A DNA stretch of 64,000 nucleotides from Streptomyces zaomyceticus (GCF_014656215.1 NZ_BNBZ01000009.1:186001-250000); one strand, 5' to 3'. Shown: positions 36,480-45,708, counted from the first letter of the stretch. The notes: generated by a model from the sequence alone, not told the origin. Numbers and translations are program-made.

Positions 36480-37646
36480 CTACCCCAGCTGCGCCAGGAA
36501 GTCCCGTACCGCCGCCTTCACATCCTCCGCCGTCCACTCCAGGCCCGGTCCCGCCACCGTCAGCTCCGTCACCGCCACCCCCGGAGGTCCGTCCGCGCCC
36601 GGGGTGAACCAGCGGCGGAAGAGGACCGTTCCGGTCGCCTCGGTCAGGGCCAGGGACGCCGCCGTCAGCCGCTCGGCGTCGTACGGCAGCCAGACCCGGA
36701 ACTGGTGGGTGTGCGGGGCCTCGGGGTGGATCCGGAACCATCCGGTGCCCGCCTCCGTGAGCGCCTCCCGGACCGCGTCGGCCACCACGCGCGCGTGGGC
36801 CACGTACGAGGGCAGCCGGGGCAGCTCCTCGTCCAGCCCCCGGAGCGCGGAGAGGGCCGCCGGGTACTGCTGGAAGACCTGGCCCCCGTAGCGGTGCCGC
36901 CACACCCGTGCCTCGGCCATGACGTCCTCGGGCCCGGCGAGCACGGCGCCGGAATGCCCGCCGAGGGACTTGTAGAACGAGAGGTAGACGCTGTCGGCGA
37001 GCCCCGCGATCTCCGCGAGCGGACGGCCGAAGTGCGTCGGGCACTCCCAGAGCCGCGCCCCGTCGAAGTGGACCACCGCGTCCCGCTCGCGCGCGGCCTC
37101 CACGACCTCGGTCAGCTCCTCCCAGGACGGCAGGACGAAGCCGGCGTCCCGCAGCGGCAGCTCCAGCATCAGCGTCCCGAAGGGCTCCGGGTGCTCCCGA
37201 ACCTCCTCGGCCGTCGGCAGCCGCGGCGCGTCGGTCGGGTGGACGGTACGGAGCCCGGAGACGGCCGCCAGCGCGCCGCCCTCGTGGACCTCGGGGTGGG
37301 CGAGCGGGTGGAGGGCGACGACGGGGCTGCCGGTGCGTCCGGCCCAGCAGCGCAGCGCCACCTGCTGCGCCATCGTGCCGGTCGGGAAGAAGACGGCGGA
37401 GGGCAGGCCGAGCTCCTCGGCGGCGCGCCGTTCCAGCTCCTCGACGAGCCCGTCCCCGTAGGTGTCGAGCGCCGCCCCGCCACGGCCGGAGGTCTCGGCC
37501 CAGTCGGCGAGCTCACGCAGCCGCGCGCCCACCGTGCCGTCCACCTGGGTGCGCCACAGCGTGCGGTCGGCGCCGCCCCAGACCTTCGCCCGGTGGAGCC
37601 GGGCCGCTTCCTCGTCCGGGGGGTCGACAGGTTCCACAGGATTCAT
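36480..37646 (-). CDS. Threonine-aldolase / beta-eliminating-lyase family PLP enzyme
   Basis: This PLP fold-type I enzyme of 388 residues is of the low-specificity threonine aldolase group (threonine to glycine plus acetaldehyde). Landmarks are VFFPTGTMAQQVAL (substrate and phosphate loop), HFDGARLWE (the Asp that contacts the PLP ring), and YLSFYKSLGGHSGAVLAG, where the lysine of SFYKS is the PLP lysine. The start is ATG 37646 (MNPVEPVDPP); the longer frame to 37781 is not family-like. It is divergent from the DUF2520 / panC operon. The exact substrate (L-threonine, allo-threonine or other beta-hydroxy amino acid) is not determined by sequence. Confidence 0.87.
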   Translation of the reverse strand: MNPVEPVDPPDEEAARLHRAKVWGGADRTLWRTQVDGTVGARLRELADWAETSGRGGAALDTYGDGLVEELERRAAEELGLPSAVFFPTGTMAQQVALRCWAGRTGSPVVALHPLAHPEVHEGGALAAVSGLRTVHPTDAPRLPTAEEVREHPEPFGTLMLELPLRDAGFVLPSWEELTEVVEAARERDAVVHFDGARLWECPTHFGRPLAEIAGLADSVYLSFYKSLGGHSGAVLAGPEDVMAEARVWRHRYGGQVFQQYPAALSALRGLDEELPRLPSYVAHARVVADAVREALTEAGTGWFRIHPEAPHTHQFRVWLPYDAERLTAASLALTEATGTVLFRRWFTPGADGPPGVAVTELTVAGPGLEWTAEDVKAAVRDFLAQLG

Positions 37647-37771
37647 GGACCGATCATCACACCACCGCCCACACCCTGTGGACAGCCACGGAGCAGCGCG
37701 AAACGCTGGCGTAGCATGACCAGAAATCGTCCGGTACCCGCCGAGGACTGGAACGGAAGGCCGTCCCCACC

Positions 37772-38689
37772 GTGAACGCATCAGCAGCGCCAGAGCCCCG
37801 AGCCGAGGACCGACCCGCCCGGCTCACCGTCGGAGTCGTCGGCGCGGGCCGCGTGGGCCCCACGCTCGCCGCCGCCCTCCGGCTCGCCGGGCACCGCCCC
37901 GTCGCCGTCTCCGCGGTCTCCGACGCCTCCCGGCGCCGCGCCGCGGCCCTCCTGCCCGAGGTCCCGGTCGTCGAGCCCGCGCGTGTCCTCGCCCTCGCCG
38001 ACCTGGTCCTGCTCACCGTGCCGGACGACGCCCTGCCCGGTCTCGTCGAGGGCCTCGCCGACACCGGAGCCGTACGGCCGGGACAGCTGATCGTGCACAC
38101 CTCGGGGCGGTACGGGGCACGGGTCCTCGACCCCGTCCGGCGGGCCGGAGCCCTGCCGCTCGCCCTGCACCCCGCCATGACCTTCACCGGCACCCCGGTC
38201 GACGTCCAGCGGCTGGCCGGCTGCTCCTTCGGGGTGACCGCGCCCGAGGAGCTGCGGCTCGCCGCGGAGGCCCTGGTGATCGAGATGGGCGGAGAGCCCG
38301 AGTGGATCGCCGAGGAGGCCCGCCCGCTGTACCACGCGGCCCTGGCCCTCGGCGCGAACCACCTGGTCACCCTGGTGGCCCAGTCGATGGAACTGCTGCA
38401 CAAGGCCGGGGTCGCCGCCCCCGACCGGATGCTCGGCCCGCTCCTCGGCGCCGCCCTCGACAACGCCCTGCGGTCCGGGGACGCGGCCCTCACCGGCCCG
38501 GTCGCGCGCGGCGACGCCGGCACGGTCGCCGCCCATGTCGCCGAGCTGCGCAAGCACGCGCCCGGCACCGTCGCCGGCTATCTGGCGATGGCCCGCACCA
38601 CCGCCGACCGGGCGCTCGCGCACGGTCTGCTCAAGCCCGAGCTGGCCGAGGACCTGCTGGGCGTACTCGCCGAGGGGGAGCCCCGATGA
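37772..38689 (+). CDS. Rossmann-like / DUF2520 oxidoreductase-like protein upstream of panC
   Basis: This cytoplasmic protein of 305 residues has an N-terminal NAD(P)-binding motif [22 protein letters not shown] and a C-terminal helical DUF2520 domain with the conserved [28 protein letters not shown] and [14 protein letters not shown] are typical. The family sits next to panC in many actinobacteria. The ketopantoate-reductase step just before PanC has no other candidate in the window, so this protein could supply it, but that is context-based. The GTG start at 37772 fits, and the gene overlaps panC by 4 bp (ATGA). Confidence 0.88.
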   Translation: MNASAAPEPRAEDRPARLTVGVVGAGRVGPTLAAALRLAGHRPVAVSAVSDASRRRAAALLPEVPVVEPARVLALADLVLLTVPDDALPGLVEGLADTGAVRPGQLIVHTSGRYGARVLDPVRRAGALPLALHPAMTFTGTPVDVQRLAGCSFGVTAPEELRLAAEALVIEMGGEPEWIAEEARPLYHAALALGANHLVTLVAQSMELLHKAGVAAPDRMLGPLLGAALDNALRSGDAALTGPVARGDAGTVAAHVAELRKHAPGTVAGYLAMARTTADRALAHGLLKPELAEDLLGVLAEGEPR

Positions 38690-39741
38690 ACGTCTCGCAC
38701 GCCACCCCCCTCACACTCGTCCGCACGGCGCGGGAGCTGCACGCCCTGGATAGCGGCAGCGGTGTCCGCCGGGCCGTGGTCATGACCATGGGCGCCCTCC
38801 ACGACGGCCACGCCACCCTGGTCCGCACCGCCCGCGAGCGGGTCGGGCCCGACGGCACCGTCGTCGTCACCGTCTTCGTCAACCCGCTGCAGTTCGGCGC
38901 GGGCGAGGACCTCGACCGGTACCCGCGCACCCTGGACGCCGACCTGGAGATCGCCTTCGCCGCGGGCGCGAGCGCCGTCTTCGCGCCCTCCGTCGACGAG
39001 GTCTACCCGGGCGGCGAGCCCCAGGTCCGGATCACCGCGGGCCCCATGGGTGAGCGACTCGAAGGCGCCTCCCGGCCCGGTCACTTCGACGGCATGCTGA
39101 CCGTGGTCGCCAAACTGCTCCATCTCACTGCCCCTGACCTGGCCTTCTTCGGTCAGAAGGACGCCCAGCAGCTGGCCCTGATCCGCCGGATGGCCCGCGA
39201 CCTGAACTTCCCGGTGGAGATCGTCGGCGTGCCGACCGTCCGCGAGGGCGACGGGCTCGCCCTCTCCAGCCGCAACCGCTACCTGTCGTCCGAGGAGCGC
39301 CGTACGGCCCTGGCGCTGTCCGGCGCGCTGTTCGCCGCCCAGGACCGGCTGGCCGCCCAGGCGGCCCTTCGCGCGCGTGCCGAGGCCCTGCCCGGCGCCC
39401 ACGGCCGGGGCGAGAACCGCGCCGAGGCACTCTCCCGGCTCGGCGAGGCACGGGCCGCCGCCGACGCCCATGCGGTCGCGCAGGCCGCCGAGGGCCGCGG
39501 CGCCGACGTCGTGCGCGCCGCGGCCCGCGCGGTGCTCGACGACGCCGCCAAGGCCGAGCCGAGGCTCGTCCTCGACTATCTGGCCCTCGTCGACCCGTCC
39601 GACTTCACCGAGGTCGCCGCCGACCACGACGGGGAGGCGATCCTCGCCGTCGCCGCGCGGGTGGGCGCCACGCGGCTGATCGACAACGTCCCCCTCCTCC
39701 TCGGAGCCACCATGTCCACCACGTTCGGAGCCACCCAGTGA
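38686..39741 (+). CDS. panC: Pantoate-beta-alanine ligase (pantothenate synthetase)
   Basis: This enzyme joins pantoate and beta-alanine with ATP to give pantothenate, the precursor of CoA. Motifs are [16 protein letters not shown] (the HxGH nucleotide site), [51 protein letters not shown], and [12 protein letters not shown]. It has 351 residues, about 60 longer than the common form, because of an Ala-rich insertion around residues 225-285 before [10 protein letters not shown]. Its ATG overlaps the upstream stop and its end overlaps the nadB GTG, so translation is coupled on both sides. Confidence 0.96.
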   Translation: MNVSHATPLTLVRTARELHALDSGSGVRRAVVMTMGALHDGHATLVRTARERVGPDGTVVVTVFVNPLQFGAGEDLDRYPRTLDADLEIAFAAGASAVFAPSVDEVYPGGEPQVRITAGPMGERLEGASRPGHFDGMLTVVAKLLHLTAPDLAFFGQKDAQQLALIRRMARDLNFPVEIVGVPTVREGDGLALSSRNRYLSSEERRTALALSGALFAAQDRLAAQAALRARAEALPGAHGRGENRAEALSRLGEARAAADAHAVAQAAEGRGADVVRAAARAVLDDAAKAEPRLVLDYLALVDPSDFTEVAADHDGEAILAVAARVGATRLIDNVPLLLGATMSTTFGATQ

Positions 39742-41432
39742 CCGGAATACGGCTGCACGCCCCCGCACCCGGCTGGGCCATCGACGCCGATGTCGTCGTG
39801 GTCGGCTCCGGCGTCGCAGGCCTCACCGCCGCCCTGCGCTGCACCGCCGCCGGGCTCCGTACGGTCGTCGTCACCAAGGCCAGGCTCGACGACGGCTCCA
39901 CCCGCTGGGCCCAGGGCGGCATCGCCGCCGCGCTCGGCGACGGCGACACCCCCGAGCAGCACCTCGACGACACCCTCGTCGCCGGAGCCGGACTGTGCGA
40001 CGAGCGGGCCGTGCGGGCCCTGGTCACCGAGGGACCGGACGCCGTCCGCCGTCTGATCGCCACCGGAGCCGACTTCGACAAGACCGCCGACGGCGAGATC
40101 GCGCTGACCCGCGAAGGCGGCCACCACCGCCGTCGCATCGCGCACGCGGGCGGGGACGCGACCGGCGCCGAGATCTCCCGGGCCCTGGTCGAGGCGATAC
40201 GCGACCGGGGTGTGCGCACCGTCGAGCACGCCCTCGTCCTGGACCTCCTGACGGACGCCGAGGGCCGTACGGCGGGCGTCACCCTGCACGTCATGGGCGA
40301 GGGACAGCACGACGGCGTCGGCGCCGTCCACGCGCCCGCGGTGGTTCTCGCCACCGGCGGCATGGGCCAGGTCTTCTCCGCGACCACCAACCCGGCCGTC
40401 TCCACCGGCGACGGTGTCGCCCTCGCCCTGCGCGCCGGGGCCGAGGTCTCCGACCTGGAGTTCGTCCAGTTCCACCCCACCGTGCTCTTCCTCGGCGCCG
40501 GCTCCGAGGGCCAGCAGCCGCTGGTCTCCGAGGCGGTACGGGGCGAGGGCGCCCACCTGGTCGACGCCGACGGGGTCCGCTTCATGACCGGGCAGCACGA
40601 GCTGGCCGAGCTCGCGCCCCGGGACATCGTCGCCAAGGCGATCACGCGCCGCATGCAGGAGCACGGCACCGAGAACATGTACCTCGACGCCCGCCACTTC
40701 GGCGCCGAGATGTGGGAGGAACGCTTCCCGACGATCCTGGCCGCGTGCCGCTCGCACGGCATCGACCCGGTGACGGAGCCGATCCCGGTCGCCCCCGCCG
40801 CCCACTACGCCTCCGGCGGCGTCAGGACCGACCTGCGGGGCCGTACGACCGTCCCCGGCCTCTACGCGTGCGGAGAGGTCGCCTGCACGGGCGTCCACGG
40901 CGCCAACCGGCTCGCCTCGAACTCGCTCCTGGAGGGCCTGGTCTTCGCCGAGCGGATCGCCGACGACGTCATCGCCGCCGCCCCGCGCGAGCCGGGCGCC
41001 CCGGTGCCGCACCCGGCCCCGGTGACCCTGCCGCTGCCCGTGGCGGGCGCCCGGACCCGTATCCAGCGGGTCATGACGGCCGGCGCCGGGGTACTGCGCT
41101 CCGAGGCCAGCCTCCGGGAGGCCGCCGAGGCCCTCGACACGTTGCACAGCGACGCCCTCGCGGGCGGCTCCGACGACACCAAGGCCGGTGAGCCGGGCGT
41201 GGACGCCTGGGAGACCACCAACCTGCTGTGCGTCGCCCGGGTGCTGGTCGCCGCCGCCCGCCGCCGCGAGGAGACCCGCGGCTGCCACTGGCGCGAGGAC
41301 CACCCGGACCGCGACGACACGGACTGGCGCCGTCATCTCGTCGTACGCCTCACCCCGGAGCGGACCCTCGACGTCCGGGCGACCGCCACGCATGACCTTC
41401 CCCCCACCTCCGACGCACCCAGGGAGCCGTAA
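39738..41432 (+). CDS. nadB: L-aspartate oxidase
   Basis: This FAD enzyme oxidises aspartate to iminoaspartate, first step of de novo NAD synthesis. The FAD motif is [16 protein letters not shown], then [18 protein letters not shown], the substrate segment [23 protein letters not shown], and the C-terminal [16 protein letters not shown] signature. It has 564 residues, typical for actinobacteria. The GTG start overlaps the panC stop by 4 bp. Quinolinate synthase (NadA), its partner, is not encoded in the window and must lie elsewhere. Confidence 0.96.
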   Translation: MTGIRLHAPAPGWAIDADVVVVGSGVAGLTAALRCTAAGLRTVVVTKARLDDGSTRWAQGGIAAALGDGDTPEQHLDDTLVAGAGLCDERAVRALVTEGPDAVRRLIATGADFDKTADGEIALTREGGHHRRRIAHAGGDATGAEISRALVEAIRDRGVRTVEHALVLDLLTDAEGRTAGVTLHVMGEGQHDGVGAVHAPAVVLATGGMGQVFSATTNPAVSTGDGVALALRAGAEVSDLEFVQFHPTVLFLGAGSEGQQPLVSEAVRGEGAHLVDADGVRFMTGQHELAELAPRDIVAKAITRRMQEHGTENMYLDARHFGAEMWEERFPTILAACRSHGIDPVTEPIPVAPAAHYASGGVRTDLRGRTTVPGLYACGEVACTGVHGANRLASNSLLEGLVFAERIADDVIAAAPREPGAPVPHPAPVTLPLPVAGARTRIQRVMTAGAGVLRSEASLREAAEALDTLHSDALAGGSDDTKAGEPGVDAWETTNLLCVARVLVAAARRREETRGCHWREDHPDRDDTDWRRHLVVRLTPERTLDVRATATHDLPPTSDAPREP

Positions 41433-42470
41433 GTGACCACGCCCGAGGAAGCCCGTCCCGAGCCCGTGGACGTCCCTCTGATCCAGATCAGCGCCGCCTC
41501 GGCGTCCTCCGCGACTCCCGAGGGGGACGCCGGAGGCTGCGGCGACGGCTGTGGCTGCGGCGGCGGTGAGGAGTTCGAGTGCGGTCTGGACCCGGCGCTC
41601 GCCGAGCTCCTCGCGGACGCCGGTCTCGACCCCGTCCAGGTCGAGGACATCGCCCATCTCGCGATCGCCGAGGACCTCGACGGCGGCGTCGACGTGACGA
41701 CCGTGGCGACCGTCCCCGAGGACGCCGTCGCCACCGCCGACTTCACCGCCCGCGAGGCCGGTGTCGTGGCCGGCCTGCGGGTCGCCGAGGCCGTCCTGTC
41801 CATCGTGTGCGCCGACGAGTTCGAGGTGGAGCGGCACGTCGAGGACGGCGAGCGCGTCAAGGCCGGGGACGTGCTCCTCAGCGTCACCGCCCGCACCCGC
41901 GACCTGCTCACCGGCGAGCGCAGCGCGCTCAACATCCTGTGCCGCCTCTCCGGCATCGCCACCGCCACGCGCGCGTGGGCGGACGCGCTGGAGGGCACCA
42001 GGGCCAAGGTCCGCGACACCCGCAAGACGACGCCGGGCCTGCGCGCCCTGGAGAAGTACGCGGTCCGCTGCGGCGGCGGCGTCAACCACCGCATGTCGCT
42101 CTCCGACGCGGCCCTGGTGAAGGACAACCACGTGGTGGCGGCCGGCGGTGTCGCCGAGGCCTTCAAGGCCGTGCGCGAGCTCTTCCCCGAGCTGCCCATC
42201 GAGGTCGAGGTCGACACCCTGCCCCAGGTCTCCGAGGTCCTGGAGGCCGGCGCCGACCTGATCCTGCTCGACAACTTCACCCCGGCCCAGACCGAGGAGG
42301 CCGTCGCCCTCGTCGCCGGCCGCGCTGTCCTGGAGTCCTCGGGCCGCCTCACCCTGGAGAACGCGGCGGCGTACGCGGCGACCGGCGTGGACTACCTGGC
42401 GGTCGGCGGTCTCACCCACTCCTCCCCGATCCTCGACATCGGCCTCGACCTGCGCGAGGTGCGGGCCTGA
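41433..42470 (+). CDS. nadC: Nicotinate-nucleotide pyrophosphorylase (quinolinate phosphoribosyltransferase) with Cys-rich N-terminus
   Basis: This enzyme makes nicotinate mononucleotide from quinolinate and PRPP. The catalytic body is standard: ERSALNILCRLSGIATATRAWAD, VRDTRKTTPGLRALEKYAVRCGGGVNHR, KDNHVVAAGG, and DLILLDNFTPAQ. In addition, residues 34-51 form a Gly/Cys-rich leader with Cys36, Cys40, Cys42 and Cys50 (GGCGDGCGCGGG), absent from the E. coli and Salmonella enzymes as I remember them. The GTG at 41433 follows the nadB stop with no gap, and coaX begins at the last base of the stop. Length is 345 residues. Confidence 0.95.
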   Translation: MTTPEEARPEPVDVPLIQISAASASSATPEGDAGGCGDGCGCGGGEEFECGLDPALAELLADAGLDPVQVEDIAHLAIAEDLDGGVDVTTVATVPEDAVATADFTAREAGVVAGLRVAEAVLSIVCADEFEVERHVEDGERVKAGDVLLSVTARTRDLLTGERSALNILCRLSGIATATRAWADALEGTRAKVRDTRKTTPGLRALEKYAVRCGGGVNHRMSLSDAALVKDNHVVAAGGVAEAFKAVRELFPELPIEVEVDTLPQVSEVLEAGADLILLDNFTPAQTEEAVALVAGRAVLESSGRLTLENAAAYAATGVDYLAVGGLTHSSPILDIGLDLREVRA

Positions 42471-43276
42471 TGCTGCTCACCATCGACGTCGGCAACACGC
42501 ACACGGTCCTCGGTCTCTTCGACGGTGACGAGATCGTCGAGCACTGGCGGATCTCCACCGATCCGAGCCGCACCGCCGACGAGATGGCGGTCCTGCTCCA
42601 GGGCCTCATGGGCATGCACCCGCTGCTCGGCGTCGAGCTGAGCGACGGCATCGAGGGGATCGCCATCTGCGCGACCGTCCCCTCGGTGCTGCACGAGCTG
42701 CGCGAGGTGACGCGGCGCTACTACGGGGACGTTCCGGCGGTCCTGGTGGAACCGGGCGTCAAGACGGGCGTCCCGGTCCTCACGGACAACCCCAAGGAGG
42801 TCGGCGCGGACCGCGTGATCAACGCGGTCGCCGCCGTCGAGCTCTACGGCGGCCCGGCGATCGTCGTCGACTTCGGTACGGCGACGACGTACGACGCGAT
42901 CACCGCGCGCGGCGAGTACGCGGGCGGGGCGATCGCGCCGGGCATCGAGATCTCGGTCGAGGCGCTCGGGGTGAAGGGGGCCATGCTCCGCAAGATCGAG
43001 CTGGCGCGCCCGCGCAGTGTGATCGGCAAGAACACGGTCGAGGCGATGCAGTCGGGCATCGTCTACGGCTACGCGGGCCAGGTCGACGGCGTGGTCGCCC
43101 GGATGAAGCGGGAGCTCGTCGGTCCCGGCGGGGACCCTTCGGACGTCACGGTGATCGCGACGGGCGGTCTGGCGCCGATGGTCCTGGCCGACTCCAAGGA
43201 GATCGACGAGCACGAGCCCTGGCTGACCCTGATCGGTCTGCGCCTGGTGTACGAGCGGAACGTCTCCCGCATGTGA
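42470..43276 (+). CDS. coaX: Type III pantothenate kinase
   Basis: This enzyme phosphorylates pantothenate, first step of CoA synthesis; the type III form is insensitive to CoA feedback and uses a monovalent cation. It has 268 residues with the ASKHA phosphate motif LTIDVGNTHTVLGLFDG, substrate region VGADRVINAVAAVELYGG, VVDFGTATTYDAI (adenine and catalytic Asp), GAIAPGI and a late VIATGGLAP. The ATG overlaps the nadC stop (TGATG). It closes the DUF2520-panC-nadB-nadC-coaX operon, linking pantothenate and NAD synthesis. Confidence 0.96.
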   Translation: MLLTIDVGNTHTVLGLFDGDEIVEHWRISTDPSRTADEMAVLLQGLMGMHPLLGVELSDGIEGIAICATVPSVLHELREVTRRYYGDVPAVLVEPGVKTGVPVLTDNPKEVGADRVINAVAAVELYGGPAIVVDFGTATTYDAITARGEYAGGAIAPGIEISVEALGVKGAMLRKIELARPRSVIGKNTVEAMQSGIVYGYAGQVDGVVARMKRELVGPGGDPSDVTVIATGGLAPMVLADSKEIDEHEPWLTLIGLRLVYERNVSRM

Positions 43277-43643
43277 GGACGCACGGGCCGGGACCGCACG
43301 GGCCGTGACCGCACCTGCCGGGACTCCGCCGGGCCGGCACAGGCCCCGGCACAGGCCCGGCACCCGGCGCGGGCACCACGCGTGGGCCCGGCACCGGTGC
43401 GGCGCCCCGTCGGCCCACCAGGGCGCCCTGGCAGCGCCCCGTCGGCCCACCGCGGTCCAGGGCCCGGGCGGCCCGCCACGGCGGCCCGGGGCCCTGCCCG
43501 GAGCCGGGCGGGGTCGGGCGCCGGGCGGAAGGGCCCGGCGGACCGGCCGTCGCAGGTGGGGCGCCCCGTCGGGGCCTCCGACCTTCGGCGCGCCGGAATG
43601 ATCGCTAAGAGGAAATTGTCCGATTAGCGCGTATCGTCGGCCC
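43277..43643. other. 367-bp gene-free GC-rich spacer with short direct repeats
   Basis: No coding frame is convincing. The left part is rich in GGCACAGGCCCCGGCAC-type near-repeats. GCGCCCCGTCGGCCCACC appears around 43401 and again around 43433. The last 30 bases are less GC-rich (GAAATTGTCCGATTAGCG, TATCGT) and probably hold the promoter of the next gene. Confidence 0.6.
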
Positions 43644-44246
43644 ATGCCCACGCCATACGGATCCCGCGGCGGCATGGCGTTCAGCGCGGACGAGCTGCGT
43701 GTGCTCCGCCGTGCCCTCGCCGTCGCCCTCCACCCCGCCCCCCTCCAGGACGAGGACGTCCAGGACGCGCTGCGCCTGGCCGAATCCGTCGACGAGGCCG
43801 TGCGCGAGGCCGGCCGGCTGCGCGCCTTCCTCCTCGACGACCTGGTCCGCTACCGCGAGGCGCTCCCCGGGTCCCTCAGCGGCTATCTGGAGCTCCTCCG
43901 GGACGCACTGGCCGCCGGGTACGACCCCGCGGCCGACGACCTCGCCGCCCTGCGCGCGCTCCGCCGCAACCCCGCCGCCGCCGCGCTGCTCGCCCGCTGC
44001 CGGATCCTCGCCGAACGCTCCGTACGCGCCCGCCTGGCCAGGGTCTCCCAGGCCACCGCCGGCCCCGCGGCCGTCACCGCCAGGGTCCGGCTGCTCGCCC
44101 TCCCCGGCGGACGCACGGCGGCCGACGAGCCCAAGCCGACGCCGCCCGCCCCGGCCGAACGTCCGGTGCCCAAGCCCTCCGAGGTCTTCCCGCCGCGCCG
44201 ACGGCCTGTACCCCCGCCCCCGCCGGAGGAACGCGTCGCCGGATAG
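43644..44246 (+). CDS. Conserved streptomycete protein of unknown function
   Basis: This is a 200-residue cytoplasmic protein without a recognised domain. The N-terminal two thirds (FSADELRVLRRALAVALHPAPLQDEDVQDALRLAESVDEAVREAGRL...) are predicted to be helical. The C-terminal 60 residues are Pro/Arg-rich and disordered (PPRRRPVPPPPPEE). ATG 43644 opens the frame directly after TATCGT, without a ribosome site, so a leaderless transcript is possible; an in-frame ATG at 43674 is the alternative. It follows the cofactor operon and precedes a small membrane protein. Confidence 0.72.
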   Translation: MPTPYGSRGGMAFSADELRVLRRALAVALHPAPLQDEDVQDALRLAESVDEAVREAGRLRAFLLDDLVRYREALPGSLSGYLELLRDALAAGYDPAADDLAALRALRRNPAAAALLARCRILAERSVRARLARVSQATAGPAAVTARVRLLALPGGRTAADEPKPTPPAPAERPVPKPSEVFPPRRRPVPPPPPEERVAG

Positions 44247-44260
44247 CTAGTCTGGTCGGC

Positions 44261-44443
44261 ATGGAATACGTATCCGCGCTCCTGCCCCCCATCGTGATGG
44301 CCGTGTTCTTCTTCGGTGTCGTCGCCACGATCATCAAGAGCCAGGGCGGTCCGAACAAGGCCAAGGAGGACGCGATCGTGGACGCCGCGTTCGCCCGCGC
44401 CGAGGCCACGCGCCAGTCGACGGGCAGCGGCAGCAGGGACTGA
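44261..44443 (+). CDS. Small single-span membrane protein
   Basis: This encodes a 60-residue protein with one transmembrane helix (about 6-26: LLPPIVMAVFFFGVVATII) and a charged C-terminal tail containing KAKEDAIVDAAFARAEATRQ. It starts 14 bp after the previous gene, suggesting cotranscription, and is followed by a strong terminator. The composition and codon use fit a real streptomycete gene. The function is unknown. Confidence 0.75.
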   Translation: MEYVSALLPPIVMAVFFFGVVATIIKSQGGPNKAKEDAIVDAAFARAEATRQSTGSGSRD

Positions 44444-44470
44444 GCTCCGCGCTGACCGCGGCGGTACCCG

Positions 44471-44505
44471 GGACGTACGACCCTTCGAGGTCGTACGTCC
44501 TTTTT
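44471..44505 (+). terminator. Rho-independent terminator
   Basis: A perfect 12-bp stem (44471-44482 with 44489-44500) has loop CTTCGA and is followed by TTTTT. It ends the two-gene unit before the BlaI-type gene. Confidence 0.93.
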
Positions 44506-44548
44506 GTTGCGTTTTCCTCTGTCAATGACATCCTTTAGGTGTTTTGCG

Positions 44549-44558
44549 CACTAAAGTG
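44549..44558. promoter_or_regulatory. Short palindrome and -10-like element at the BlaI-type gene start
   Basis: CACT-AA-AGTG is a perfect short inverted repeat overlapping TAAAGT, a plausible -10 box, six bases before the GTG. It could be the repressor's own operator; it does not match the classic TACA-TGTA BlaI box. Confidence 0.4.
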
Positions 44559-44563
44559 GCGTT

Positions 44564-44986
44564 GTGCCCCGTCCTTTGGGAGAGCTAGAAGACGCCGTCA
44601 TGACGCGCGTCTGGCAATGGAACCGTCCGGTGACCGTCCGGGAAGTTCTGGAGGACCTTCAGCAGGAACGGTCCATCGCCTACACCACCGTCATGACCGT
44701 CATGGACAATCTCCATCAGAAGGGCTGGGTCCGCAGAGAAGTCGACGGCCGCGCCTATCGATATACGGCGGTCTCCACCCGCGCCGCATACGCGGCCGCG
44801 CTGATGAACGAGGGATGGGCGCAGAGCGACAACCCGGCCGCCGCGCTCGTCGCCTTCTTCGGGATGATGTCGCAGGACCAGCGCGAAGCCCTGAACGACG
44901 CCATCCGTATCGTCCAGCGCGACAACCCGCTTCCCGCCCCGCCGCCCGAGGAGGGCGGCGAAGGAACCGGCGCCCGGGAGCGATAG
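44564..44986 (+). CDS. BlaI/MecI/CopY-family transcriptional repressor
   Basis: This 140-residue regulator has the winged-helix domain of penicillinase repressors: LGELEDAVMTRVWQWNRPVTVREVLEDL, then IAYTTVMTVMDNLHQKGWVRREVDGRAYRYTA. In other members an M56-type sensor protease (BlaR1) cleaves the repressor, but no such gene lies beside it. The start is GTG 44564; there is no ribosome site and a -10-like element ends six bases upstream, so the mRNA may be leaderless. A GNAT gene follows 9 bp after the stop. Confidence 0.92.
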   Translation: MPRPLGELEDAVMTRVWQWNRPVTVREVLEDLQQERSIAYTTVMTVMDNLHQKGWVRREVDGRAYRYTAVSTRAAYAAALMNEGWAQSDNPAAALVAFFGMMSQDQREALNDAIRIVQRDNPLPAPPPEEGGEGTGARER

Positions 44987-44995
44987 CGTCCCCCC

Positions 44996-45541
44996 ATGTC
45001 GCCGTCTGCTTCCCAGGCCGCCTCCGCGGCCTCCGCCAAAGCCGTCACCGTACGCAGGGCCCGCACCGGAGATGTCGCCGCGGTCCGCCGTCTCGTCGAT
45101 CCCTTCGTCCGGCGCGGCATCCTTCTCGACAAGGCGACCGTCACCCTTTACGAGGCCATCCAGGAGTTCTGGGTCGCGGAACGCGACGAGGACGCCACGG
45201 TCGTCGGCTGCGGCGCTCTCCACGTCATGTGGGAAGACCTCGCGGAAGTCCGTACTCTCGCCGTCGATCCCGACTTCAAGGGCGCCGGAGTGGGACATCA
45301 GGTGCTGGACAAGTTGTTGCACACCGCCCGATGGCTCGGTGTGCGGCGGGTATTCTGCCTGACCTTCGAAGTCGACTTCTTCGCGAAGCACGGCTTCGTC
45401 GAGATCGGCGAGACCCCGGTCGACGGAGATGTCTACAGCGAGCTCCTCCGTTCCTATGACGAGGGAGTCGCGGAGTTCCTCGGTCTCGAACGAGTGAAGC
45501 CGAACACCTTGGGCAACAGTCGGATGCTTCTGCACCTGTGA
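44996..45541 (+). CDS. GNAT amino-acid N-acetyltransferase (short ArgA-like)
   Basis: This 181-residue acetyltransferase resembles the single-domain N-acetylglutamate synthases of actinobacteria, which make N-acetylglutamate for arginine synthesis. The acetyl-CoA loop is VDPDFKGAGVGHQVLDKLL, preceded by WEDLAEVRTLAV and followed by RRVFCLTFEVDFFAKHGFVEIGETP, all close to that group as I remember it. The ATG at 44996 lies 9 bp after the BlaI-type gene, so the two are likely cotranscribed. A general GNAT role is the fallback call. Confidence 0.82.
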   Translation: MSPSASQAASAASAKAVTVRRARTGDVAAVRRLVDPFVRRGILLDKATVTLYEAIQEFWVAERDEDATVVGCGALHVMWEDLAEVRTLAVDPDFKGAGVGHQVLDKLLHTARWLGVRRVFCLTFEVDFFAKHGFVEIGETPVDGDVYSELLRSYDEGVAEFLGLERVKPNTLGNSRMLLHL

Positions 45542-45708
45542 CCCGGAACCCGCGGTGAACCCCGGACGGAACCCCACGCGGAACCCTATGTCCGAATCGC
45601 GCACGTTTCCCGCGTTGCCGGGCTTCTGAACCTCTGCCAGGGGTTTGTGTTTTTCCGGGAAAAGCGGTTTCCTTTCCGCGTACTGCATTTTCGATGAAAG
45701 GAAATCCG

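Noticed and set aside
43277..43643. Short frames in the spacer after coaX
   Set aside because: They are GC-repeat artefacts without ribosome sites or conserved features.
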